Assembly: GCA_958298945.1 (NCBI GenBank)
Contig: OY282607.1
Span: forward strand, 77,616,868-77,680,867
Direction of reading: 5' to 3'
From: Atherix ibis
Lineage: Eukaryota > Arthropoda > Insecta > Diptera > Athericidae
Length of the DNA stretch: 64,000 bases
Shown one piece after another: positions 33,029 through 44,656 of this stretch. Position 1 is the first letter of the stretch, and every line of letters begins with the position of its first letter. The notes below the pieces were generated by a model. The model did no database searches. It was given only the letters and a program-made list of their open reading frames with translations, and was not told where the DNA came from. The position numbers and the translations under genes were made by a program.

Positions 33029-34648
33029 TATGTACTATTTAATAAGAACAATGGATGAATTTATATAAAAGTGTCGCTGGCATGGTAGCAATTTTCAAAA
33101 AACATATTTTCTTAATTAACAATAAATTGTAGAAACATATTCAGTTTAATAATGACAATGTCTTTATTAAACTGAATATGTTTCTACCGTTATAGAAGGA
33201 GTTTGCTAACTATCGTTTAATTAAAAATTATAGCCATTACGTCTAAATTTCGTTGGTAACAGGTAAGCTAACTAACTTTTTAAAATTACAACTAAAATTT
33301 CAATATTTTGTGTATATAATAAATATTGTTCGTATAATTGCTGCTATTAAACATTTTAGTTCGGCCTTAAGTATTTTAACATTTACATAGATTTGGTAAA
33401 TTGAATTGAACTTAACAAGACACTTCCTTGCATTGGAAATAATTAATAAAAAATTTAGAATATAATATAATTTAGTGCAAGTTTTTATGTTTTAACTACA
33501 ATATTTTGTGAAATAAGTTTTATTGAATTTATGAAACTATAGAATAATAGTGCAATATTAAACATTTTACACATAATATACTCGATCATGACCAATTCTC
33601 AATTACCAAGAAATAGGGCCAGGAAAATAACATAAATTCTAAGTAAATTATTAAATTTTACTACAAAATATTGCCGACGTTTATCAAAATTATTTCGATA
33701 TACATATATGTATAAATATCTATAAATATTTACAAATTTGTTATGTAAAAACAACCAATGGAATCCATAAAATATTCATATATATAGGTAAGTTAAAGTA
33801 ATAATTGTTTAAAAACGGCCCGTGCACAAAACAATTTTTTAGGTTATTTTCTCTAGATCTTAGGAATGCGCTAAATATATTTTAGAAAATGAAAAATAAA
33901 GTTTATTACTCTAATGTTAAAAAATGTCTGCGAAATCTCCCTTAACAGCAGTTATTCATATTTGCGTAGGTAATATATGCATGTATAAATATAAATATCT
34001 CGCAAATTGATAGAAACTATTTAAATTTATAAAAAAAAACTATTAGCCCGATTAGATGTGCAGAATTCTGTATGCAATGAAATTAGGAAATACTAGTTCA
34101 AATGTTCGTGATTATATGTAAATTTTTGCACTGCGCCACATCTCAAAATGCCCCATCATGTGTAAAATACATGTGGATCGTATTTTCTTTAACTATTAAA
34201 AAGTGATTGCATTTTGTTTAAATGCTACTCATTTAAAAAGTGAATTGGAACTTTTACAGAACCATACCACCACCACAAGTAGTAAGACTTTTTGGTTTAC
34301 ATGATGGAGAAGTTGAAAACTTTAAGCAGGAAGTATTTTGTGTCAGTAGACGATTTCGCGTGGCTATATTAGTACGCACACGCTAATGGGAAATATTTTC
34401 TATATTACGTGGTATATAAAATATTATATTTTGGAATAAAAATATTCTTTTATCAAAACGATTGTGTAAATTAATTTTTGTAATAATTTTAATATGTATT
34501 ATGATTAAAATAATTAACAATCAAAGATCGAAAGATACGAAAATTGTTTGAGTGTTAAAAATGATTTTTTTTCAAAGTGTTAAGTAACTTGTTTTATTTA
34601 TAGTGCATCAAAAATAAAAATAATAAACTATATACCAAAGTTAAGACA
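33029..34648. other. Intergenic region upstream of the Knickkopf-like gene
   Basis: AT-rich, no gene seen. It contains a perfect 24-bp palindromic hairpin (33129-33187). The last 400 bases must hold the promoter and 5' UTR of the next gene; a TCAGTA initiator-like sequence is at about 34348. Confidence 0.55.
33129..33187. repeat. Perfect 24-bp inverted repeat with 11-base loop
   Basis: GTAGAAACATATTCAGTTTA begins the left arm (33129-33152); the right arm at 33164-33187 is its exact reverse complement. The stem does not extend beyond 24 bp. No target-duplication-like flank is evident. Confidence 0.9.
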
Positions 34649-37600
34649 ATGAATATAATTGTAAAATTTCTTTTGGCCATTTTACATTTCAATCTTTTTG
34701 CTTTCACTGGTAAGTTTCAATGAAAACTACTTCAGCTAGTCTGTCACTAGCTTGGAAATATATAAAAGATAATTTCTTTGATATGTCTGATCAATTTCAA
34801 GCTTCTTATTATAATAATACAAATAAAAGAAATTTCAATGAATTTATGTTTTATAAAAAAATATTTTTTTTAAATTTTGTATAAGTAAATAATTTTGTTT
34901 GAATGGAAAATAGATTTCTTTTTACTTAACCTCTCTAGTTTTTTAAAGTGTAAACGAAAGACTTCAATACAAAAGCAAGAAACCCGATATTTTACTATTG
35001 GATTTTTTGTTATAAGCTTGTAGTGGGCAGCGATCGGTCACAGTTTTACTAAACTAGTTTGCCAAGAAAAATTGAGAAAATATTAATCATCCTGAATGTA
35101 TGAGTAATTATTAAAAATTCCTTTAAATAACTCGGAAAATCAGTTGTTTATAATTATAATTTTTCAATTTTTTTAAAATAAATAAAATTCAATTTAATAA
35201 AGTAAAAACTTTGAAATTATTATGAACTGAATAATTAAATAGAGTCGGCGAAAGATGAAGATGGACCTTACCAAGGAAAATTTATAAATAGTTTAAATTC
35301 TTTCCATCATCAGGTAAATTGCATTTAGTTGAATTGTTGTAGACAATATTTTGAGCACAATTTTTTACTTAACTCGTACAGGTTTCTGGGGATGTTTATG
35401 CCGTTGATGAATATACATTTTTATTTACAAATTTCAATTACGATGGAAACGGTCGTGATACATTTTTTTGGGTTGGTGTCTCAAATCGCCCAGGTCCTCA
35501 AGGATTTATTGTTCCTGATGAAAAGGGAACGTGAGTATTTGAACAGATTCATTTTTATAAGATCGAAAATTCTTCCAATGTAAGCTGAAATCACAATTAT
35601 TAGTGCAATTTGCTTATTATTTAACTAACCAATATTTTTGGCAATTTTTTAAAATATTATTTAGTCATTTGATATGGGTATTTATTGTAAAAATTTTAGT
35701 TAATATTTACTTATCAATATTGAAATTCATTCGTAAAATACTAAAAAATTTATATAAAAATAATTATATAAATTAATATATTTTATTCTTGAATTAAAAT
35801 TTATTTTTAGAACAAACGTTTTGGAAAAATATTTTAATGAGAAGTTTACTTTAAAATTACCAGAAAATAAGAAAATTACAGAAATCGCTTGGTTAGCTAT
35901 TTACGATTTAAATAGTCAAAATGATTTTGGTGATATATATATACCAGTAAACTTTGAACCTCCAATGGCGCAGAAAGTAGGTAGTTTCTCAAAGAAAGGT
36001 CACAACGTAACAAGTGGTGCTATTGAAATTTTGGATTCAAAAAGGATCCAAATTCCGGATTTTAGCTATGACGGTTTAGGAAAACAAACATATTTTTGGG
36101 CAGGTGTCGGTCCACAGCCGTCAAGCAAAGGAAAAAAGATTCCGGACGAATATGGATAGTAATTTATATTTTATTTTCTCATATTTAAGCCATATAAGTA
36201 AATTTTAAATTCTAAAGCTTGGATCCTATTCGAAAATATGATGAAGAAAAAATCATACTGCAACTGCCTGGTGATATGACTATTTTCGATATTGATTGGC
36301 TAAGCGTATATGATTTGGAGACAAAAGAAGATTTCGGATCTGTATTAATCCCAGATAGACTAAATGTTCCACCTTCACTAGTTAAAATATATCCATTTAC
36401 GGATTCGCTTCCAAATTGCCGTCAACTCCATAGAGATTACCGAATTTCCTGGGAAGTTTTTGGTCCTCAAATAACGATCCAACTATCAGGCCAAGTTAAA
36501 GAAAATGAATATATGTCATTTGGAATATCTGGCTCTGAAAATAGAAGTCAAATGCTTGGTTCTGATGTTGTTGTAGCATACACTGATGGTGTTAGAAGCT
36601 ACACTGCTGATTACAATATAACATCTTTAGCGCCCGTAAGATACTCTATAGAATAGTTATATAAATGATTGTTCGTTTAACATTTGTTGTGGTTTCAGTG
36701 CGTTCAAGTTTTAGGACAGAACAAAGGCGTATGTAGAGATGATGTTGTTGGAGGCTTAGACAGTTTTCAATTAAATACATTTACACGTGAGAATGGAATA
36801 AATACGGCTACGTTTAGAAGAACATTAATTTCATGTTAGTCTCTTATATAATTTGGTCCTTTTTTTAAAATTAATATTAGATTTTTAGCCGATTCCGGTG
36901 ATAAAGAATTTCGTTTGGATCGTCCGATGTATACAGTATGGGCTGTAGGTCCATTAGACTCAAATAATGAACCAGCATTTCATAGTATATATCCAAAATA
37001 TGATGTTATTGTTAGTTTCAATACCAGTGAACCAACTAGTGACTGTTTTAGTTTTACACGAGATGAAGAAAAAGTAATTGAAGTTTGGAAGAAAAATCAA
37101 ATATTCGACAGGTAATGGAAATATGTATTTCATTAAAAAGTTATTTTAAAATATATATTCGCTTATTTAATAAATCGTATATAAAAGAAACATAAAATTA
37201 TGATGTTGTTATATCAAATAAACTATTGTGAATCTATCATAGGTCAATACGAACTTTCCATGCTATTCTTGGCCCGGCAGGTGGTAAACGTGGATATCAA
37301 GGATTAACAGGTATAATACAGATAATGCATTATTTTTATACTGATTATCATAACCAAAATCAATTTATTTAACAAATTAGGTCAAGTATCGAATGGTCTG
37401 GCATGGTATATAAATGGTTTATTAGTTCCAGAATTATGGTTACGACGAGGTCTAACCTACGCATTTAAAGTATGATAATAATATTCATTAGAAAATATTT
37501 AATTAAATGTATTATATTAATTTTGATAAAATAAGGTCAGAGGAGGTAATAATCCTCATTCCTCTGAACATTATCATCCGTTGGTTGTAACTGATGAACC

Positions 37601-38071
37601 GCATGGTGGATATGATAGACTATCTGAGAAGAAACAAAATGAAGTTCGGGTATTGGCTGGTGTTGAGTTTACAAGACGTGGTCGACCTAAACCTACAGCA
37701 GGTTTGTGCATTATATTAAATTTACATAATCATATTGTATATCTTTTAATTTATATGCAGCTGGTGCCTTGTGCCTTGGTAACTACCCTAATGGTTATGA
37801 TAGACGTTTAGATGACAATTTCCTAACATTTAAAAAATTTAATCGGACATTAAATTTTGTATGTGAAAATGGGGACGCCGCTACTTTAGAAATTACACCG
37901 AACAGTTCATGGCCTGATATTGTGTACTACAATAGTTTTACGCAAGCTAATATGGGATGGAAGATTCACATAGTCGATAGCTATACCAGAAGTAGTGCTT
38001 CAACTCGCCTACCAAATGTCATCTTTACACTATTATCATTATTTTTTATAGTCGGTACTTTGAAACATTAG
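34649..38071 (+). CDS. knk: Knickkopf-like cuticle protein (two DM13 domains, DOMON, GPI-anchored)
   Basis: Knickkopf organises and protects chitin in newly made insect cuticle and tracheal tubes, at the apical cell surface. Eleven exons: 34649-34709, 35243-35313, 35382-35530, 35811-36158, 36218-36635, 36699-36834, 36889-37111, 37243-37310, 37381-37469, 37536-37701 and 37761-38071. All are in phase and give 679 residues. Features in order: signal peptide (about 1-20); DM13 domain 1 from YQGKFINSLNSFHHQ; DM13 domain 2 from SGAIEILDSKRIQIPDF; a DOMON domain from CRQLHRDYRISWEVFG; a His-rich cupredoxin-like region (HSSEHYHPLVVTDEPHGGY); and a C-terminal hydrophobic tail suited to a GPI signal. 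Flies have a neighbouring paralogue (CG6225-like), so which orthologue this is remains open. Confidence 0.88.
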
Positions 38072-39088
38072 TAAACATGTATAGATTTTATATTCATTTG
38101 AAAAGTGAATACTTAGTCATTGTATAATTTATCTAGATAATCAAGAAAATTGAACTTAGTTTGCAATTTATTCTTATACGTATAAAACGGTCAATTAATG
38201 ACAAAGACATCAAGTTTGCAATTTAATCAATTTATTCTTATATCTTTACTATGTTTATGTTTTACCTTCCACAATTATTCAAAATATTTTCATCTTTACA
38301 ATTTATCATCTCACATTCTGAAGCTTTTATTTATTTTTTTAATGCAATTGAAAATTATATGACTACATATGTTATGTATATATTTGCAATAAAATAGTTA
38401 ATCATATATTTTTGTAATCTTACTTACTTTTGTGAGTATCGTTATTTATTTTGATTAAGTAGAAATATATGTTGAATTCTTATTAAATATTTGAAAGTAC
38501 TCATATATCATATATATATATATGTATATCCATATATATTAACAAAAGCAATCATGTATCAGTCTTTTATTTTTATAGCGAACTTAGCTCGTTTTATAAA
38601 AATGCTCGGCATAATATAATATCTTGAGTTATAATGTACATATTTAAATAAAATTATATTTGAATACAATTGCTTTTTATTCATTGCTTTAAAATCAATA
38701 AGGCTTATTGAAGTTATTTGCATGGTCGCATAATGCCTCAAATTCTAAATCTCCTCACATAGTTTATAAAAGAAAACAAAAAATAAATGTATATGTGTTA
38801 TTTTATTATTTTAAATATTTTACATAATTTATATTGCATTAAAACGGAAAATTTCTGAGAGCTAAATATTTTTTATAAAATTTTAACATATATCTTGTCC
38901 TAAAATATATCAAAACTTAAATTTAAAAAAAAACTGATAATCAACTTAAATATCTACAAAAAATAAATTAAGCTGGCACGAATACATTGCGTATACAGTA
39001 AAGTTGAGATTGAATTTTGATTAAAACTTTTAATATGTCTCAAATACATAAAATTTTGTCAATAATGAAATTGTGTATCGGAATTCAT
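38072..39088. other. Intergenic DNA between two convergent genes
   Basis: The 3' ends of the Knickkopf-like gene (plus) and Fem-1 (minus) face each other here. AATAAA signals near 38389 (plus) fit a 3' UTR. Otherwise AT-rich with a TA run at about 38510-38525. No gene seen. Confidence 0.6.
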
Positions 39089-42000
39089 TCATGACTCATG
39101 TTGTTTTACAAATTCGTCTAATAATTTAGGTATTTGGTTTCGATACGGTATTCGATATTTATTGATTACTGTAGCTGCTAAACATTTTAAATTGATGAAA
39201 TTTACTAAGGGTATTCGATTGAGGGGATTTCCCGATATGATATTAATGGGCCGTTCTTCAGACTTGTTGGGTTGGTCTAGATCGGCTCCATTTTTAAGTA
39301 GTAAATGAACAACCTAAAAACAATTTTTTTTTTTAAATTAACGCATGACTTTTATGTGTTAATATGAATTATCATTTATTTCAAATACTTACTTCACTAT
39401 CGTAGTTATACGGTATTGCAGCAACGTGCAAAGGTGTTGACTTAGATTCGTTTTTTGCATTTATTTCAACTCCGCACTGAATTAGTAATTTCACAACATC
39501 TACATTAGGAAATACAACCTAAAATTTGTCATAAGCATATATATTTAATTTTATAAATTTAGATTTTATGTTTACAACAGTAAATGTAGTACAAGTATGT
39601 TAAATTAATTGCACTCACCATTACATTATTATCTTCCGTGAAGTATCCACTTTTGATAACGTTGAGACGAGATACGCATAAATGCAACAAAGTGTCGTTT
39701 GTGCATGCGCTGTGAATGTTCGCTTTGACAATAGCTTGTACACTGGTAAAGACTAGCTGTTTTTCTTGTATTGTAATAGCTGTTCTAATAAGTAAGAATA
39801 TTAAATGTGTAATACACTTGAGCACCCTGTCAAAATTCTCCTGTTGTTTCTTATAGACCGGTTTAATTTGTAGCAAGCTTTGAGCTGCAGATATGTTTTG
39901 TGTTAAAAGACGAAATACCGCAAGAACATCCTTAAACAAAGGAATTTTGCAGTCGCCAAATTCAACAATTGGTAATTCATTAGATCTACCGTGCTGATCT
40001 AACATTAGTCGAACTAAAGCTTGCGCTGTAAAACATGTGTCAGAATATAAAATTGAATGGCGTGTAACTCGAACTTCCAGTGCCAATCTCCATAAATCTA
40101 TACAACGTTGAAATCTGAGTGAGTCCGCATAGGATGCCCCTCTGAAAATATAATATCCAGAATTAGTAAGTTTTATTATTTTTATATGAATCAATCTTTT
40201 AACCTAAACATAAGACGGAATAGCATATCTTTGTGATGTATTCCTAATACGCGTTCGCAAATCAGCAGACTTTGTATCCTCATAGCATCAACATCGGTTG
40301 CTATATTATCCAATTCCTCAATTGTTGTGAATTCAATAACGTTACCATAAGCTATTCGAGTTTCAACTAAAGGTTTTTTTCCTGAAATTTGATTGCACTT
40401 TCATATAAATACATATCGTTAATATTTTTTTTCGTGAGAAATTTTTTAATAATTTGTGTTACTTAGTTCTTTATAGATGTGAGTAAAATTGTTATAGCAG
40501 TATCAAATAAATTATTTTTACATGCCCAAAGGATATTGTATAATATGCAAATAATAATTAAAAACAAACATTACTCTGTGTTCTGGCTTTTTAACAATAA
40601 ACAAATTATATTTTAAGAGTTAGTATTGGATTTATAGTGCTGCTAGTATTTGATCATATATTCTTATTCTTAGTTGATAATATTGTTTGTAGATTTACAA
40701 ATCAGCAATTTTTAGAAGGAATTTATTTTAAATTATTTACAAAATTGTCCTTAAAATATATTGATTATATATGACTCAATTATTTATTTATTTAAAATTT
40801 ATTAAATAATTTATAGAATTTTTTAAATTATACTTATGTTAGAAGAATCACGTAAATGATGTGCCATACGCCAATGCAGAATCGCAACCCTTGTTTCATT
40901 GTGTTCATCCAAAAATGTTGATCCTGTTTATGAAATAATTATTTTCCCAGTTTGATTATAACGAATTTCATATTCTTACCAATAAGTTCATGTGCATCTG
41001 CCAAACGTTCAATACTATATGAAATCTGAGATTTTAGGTAATCAAAAATTTGGTGAGCGCCTTTTAAACATGCTATCTGCAAAGCGTCATCGCCATATCG
41101 ACTTTTTGCAAAAGGGTCTGCACCATTTTCAAGAAATAGTTTGGTGGTTTCCAATCTGAATTGTTTAATTAAGTTCTTATTTTACACAATTTGAAGGCAA
41201 CATTGTTGAGCAATAAATGTGTACCTGTGTTCTTGAATAGAATAATGAAGTGCCGTTTTGTCTTGAATATCAGTAGCATTCACATCGGCACCTTTATTTA
41301 TTAAATACATGCATAACTGTACGGATTGAACTGAGTTAATTAGGCATGATCCTCCATTAATATTGGGTCGGCCAATATCTGCGCCATTTTCAACTAAAAA
41401 TTGTACTGCCAAACCAAAAAATAATATGTTGTTTTTTAAAAACATATATAATTAAATACCTATATCTAAATGTGTCATAAAACAAGCGCTCCGAACAGGT
41501 GTAGATCCTGAATCGGATGCAGCATTTATATTACATCCTATTCGAACTAAGTATTTGACGACAGGTAGTTTCCCAGAAACTGCAGCACACCATAATGGAG
41601 TAACATAGTGAAAAGATCTATCCTCGGGAACTTCATATAATCCTCTTTGTTCGACATCTGCTTCACAGACTGTGACAAGATATTCAGCTATTTCGACACA
41701 TCCCTTTTTACAAGCAATAAATAGTGGGGCACAACCATTTCGCATATTGTTTACTATGTCACGTCGTGTTAAACGTGGAAAGCTATAATGTGGACAATCA
41801 CTTATATAAATAGATTCAATATATACGTGTTAAATTATAAAATTTATTTAAATAATATTAAATTTTGAAATGGCAACACAATATATTTATATGTATACAT
41901 GTGTGTGGATTTTTTTTCTTCATTGAAATTGTAAACAATTTAATAACAAAACTCAAAATAAATCTATAAAAATATATTTTCATAAAACCTTTCGAGTTCT

Positions 42001-42149
42001 TTGCGTAGCTCCTCCGTCAACTGACTACCTTCGACACAACGCTTACATTCTTCAATTAACTCATTATTTAAGCTTTTTAGTTTCGATATTAAATTTGGTG
42101 TGTTTCGATTATTTATTTTAGTCAGTGAACTGTACATCTTGTTAAACAT
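39089..42149 (-). CDS. Fem-1: Fem-1 homologue, ankyrin-repeat substrate receptor of CUL2 ubiquitin ligase
   Basis: FEM1 proteins recruit substrates, including C-degron proteins, to CUL2-Elongin ligases. Minus-strand exons: 42149-41989, 41782-41460, 41405-41225, 41155-40980, 40923-40834, 40381-40204, 40141-39619, 39518-39393 and 39313-39089; phases agree and give 660 residues. Typical FEM1 features: a first repeat block (CAPLFIACKKGCVEIAEYL, TPLWCAAVSGKLPVVKYLV, STPVRSACFMTHLDIVQFLV and so on), a TPR-like middle (MFRGASYADSLRFQRCIDLW), a second repeat block (STPLHVAAIPYNY) and the end LKCLAATVINKYRIPYRNQI. The first donor is a weak GTTTTA, so the exon 1 boundary is the least certain. The similarity is best to the fly Fem-1 branch. 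Confidence 0.92.
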
Positions 42150-43440
42150 TTAATCAAAAAATGTTAAATTCATCCCAATATTTAAGACATTTATTAAAGT
42201 TTCACTATTTAATATTTATTGACAAAAAATAAACTTTAAACTTTGTAATCTCATTCGAACAATTAAGGAACATACGAAAATATTGACGTTTCAGGCAGTC
42301 TCTATTATTTTTTCCCATATCAAAGGGTGATACAAATGTTTTATTGTATAAGACCGGCGTTTTCAAACTCATCTCATACATATGTTTGTAATTTAATTGT
42401 GGTTTGAGATTCTACTTATTTCTGCACCTTTTTTAAAAAATTTAACAATAATCTCTAAATTCTTTTAGATTTTCTATATTTTTTTTTTGTCTATATATAG
42501 AACACGGAGTAAAACATTTCAAAAGCAAATAAAAACCCTCGATATAGAAATTATAACCATATTTAAACATTTGTTTTAAAATAATTGGTTATTATTAATT
42601 TAATTTAATGAAAATTTTCTTAATAAAATGTAATTATTTGTCCTTTATTTATTTAAATATAAAATTTATTTGTGTACATGAATATGTATGCCAATGTTAA
42701 TAGATAAGCTCTTAGTGTATTATTAATAAAAGTTATATTTGATAAATGGAAAAAAATATTTAAAATTATGCTATTTTACAGTTACATATAAATATAGTAA
42801 AGAAAAACTACTTTAAGAAATTAAATTAACAATATATGTAGTCTTTTATTATCGAAATTAAATTAACAATATATGTAGTTTTTCCTGTACAAACATAGAG
42901 CACCCGATTTTTTTCTATTCTCATGTAGCAGCCAAAGATTATAAGAAATAACTGAGTAATAATTCCCTACTTGAAAGAGACTGATTATTGCACTTTCGTA
43001 AACTTTAAAGTGTATATATTCGAGTAAATACAGGTGCACGATAATTTATATTAAATCATACATGAAAATGCATTTCCAACTGGATTACAATAAATAAATA
43101 TGTATTTAAAATATATCTTGTTTTAATTAATAATCAAAATTGTATACGTTAAAAAAATATGCCCATGGTAGAGTTTGAGGGAAAAAATTATTTCATTCCA
43201 TAATGGATGTTAACGTTTATTAGAAATTTCTACATTTATAAGTCTCTGCCTTGCAGTCTGCAACAAATTTACTTTCTCCCGTAAAGATATAACTGCATGG
43301 ATTACATGTAAAGAAATTGTTCCTTATTTTGCTATTGAACGCATTGGATCAGTTTAACATTGGGATTTGAATAGGCTGGTTTACCACACATATTGTAGAT
43401 TTATCAGATTTTTTTAAAAAGAAAGATACGAATTTTTATA
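42150..43440. other. Intergenic DNA between divergent Fem-1 and sulfotransferase
   Basis: 1.3 kb between the two start codons; it must include both promoters. AT-rich. A 26-bp sequence (GAAATTAAATTAACAATATA and on) is repeated 37 bp apart at 42817 and 42854. No other feature seen. Confidence 0.55.
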
Positions 43441-44656
43441 ATGGCTATATTTTACAAAAGTATTGACGATATTGTAATGAAAAAATTGGTTAATTTTTTT
43501 CCGCAACAAGACTGTTTTATTGAAGTGAATCCCGGCAAAGTTATACTACCTAAAGAATTTATGGAAATTGGTGATGAAATTATTGATTTACCTGTTCGAG
43601 AAGATGATATTTGGTTAATTTCATATCCAAGAACAGGTATTTCATCTTACTATATCAGCAATAGAAATTTTTCGATATATATTTATATGTTTAAGGGTCT
43701 ACTTGGGCGCAAGAAATGATTTGGCTTCTTGGAAATAAATTGAACTTTGAGGGAGCTAAAAAGATACAACAGATTAGAGTGCCACTATTAGAACTTACAG
43801 CACTTTTTAGCCAAGATCATCACGAATGGGTTTCGTAAGTTTGTTCTTTTTTTGCTTTTTCTGCAAATAATTAATTTTCGCTTTGTTAAGAAATTGTAAT
43901 AGTTTTTCATTATTTATATTATTATTTAGAAATTCGATTGGCAACTCAGTGAAATATTTGAAAACGGTTCCAAGTCCTCGATTTGCTCGATCACATTTGC
44001 CGTTGGATCTTCTACCACGACAACTCGATACAGTTAAACCAAAAGTAATTAATCAATATATAAACACTATAATTGCGGATTAATTTTTATTAAAAAAAAA
44101 CCATATTTTTATCTAATGTTAATTTTAGATAATTTACACAGGTCGTAATCCTAAAGATTTGTGTGTTTCATTTTATCACTATTGTAAGTTAGTTCATGGC
44201 TTACGTGGATCGTTTGAAGATTTTTGTGAAATTTTCATAACTGGGAATTCCCCAATTGGATGTTACTGGAATCATGTACTGCCATTTTGGAAACGTCGAC
44301 ACGACTCTAATATCCTATTTATTAAGTATGAGGATATGAAGCGAAATCTTCCTTCTATCATCCAACAATGTGCTGAATTTTTGGGTTTTGGCAGAGTTTT
44401 GACTGAAGTTGAAATGGAAAAAATGTGCGAACATTTAAAATTCGAAAGAATGCAATCAAATCCTGCTGTAAATTTGGAACCAATTATTAATCCATATAAA
44501 AAAGAGAATGATAATAATAAGAATAATTTAAAATTTATTCGTAAAGGACAAATTGGCGATTGGAAAAACTATATAACACCAGAGTTGTCCAAAAAATTCG
44601 ATCATTGGATTGCACTTAATACATCCGATACCGATCTTGAATTCGTATATGAATAG
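43441..44656 (+). CDS. Cytosolic sulfotransferase (SULT family)
   Basis: Transfers the sulfuryl group of PAPS to small hydroxylated or amine substrates in the cytosol. Exons 43441-43636, 43696-43834, 43930-44044 and 44129-44656 join in phase to 325 residues, close to the usual length for insect enzymes. Motifs: the PAPS 5'-phosphosulfate loop YPRTGSTW (62-69), catalytic His134 in RSHLP, the 3'-phosphate site YTGRNPKDLCVSFYH (153-167), the dimer-forming region near the end and RKGQIGDWKNYIT (288-300). Substrate cannot be inferred. Introns are all short (59-95 bp). Related to fly St1-St4. Confidence 0.93.

Noticed and set aside
42817..42883. 26-bp repeat pair between Fem-1 and the sulfotransferase
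   Set aside because: Too short and AT-rich to support more than a local slip duplication.
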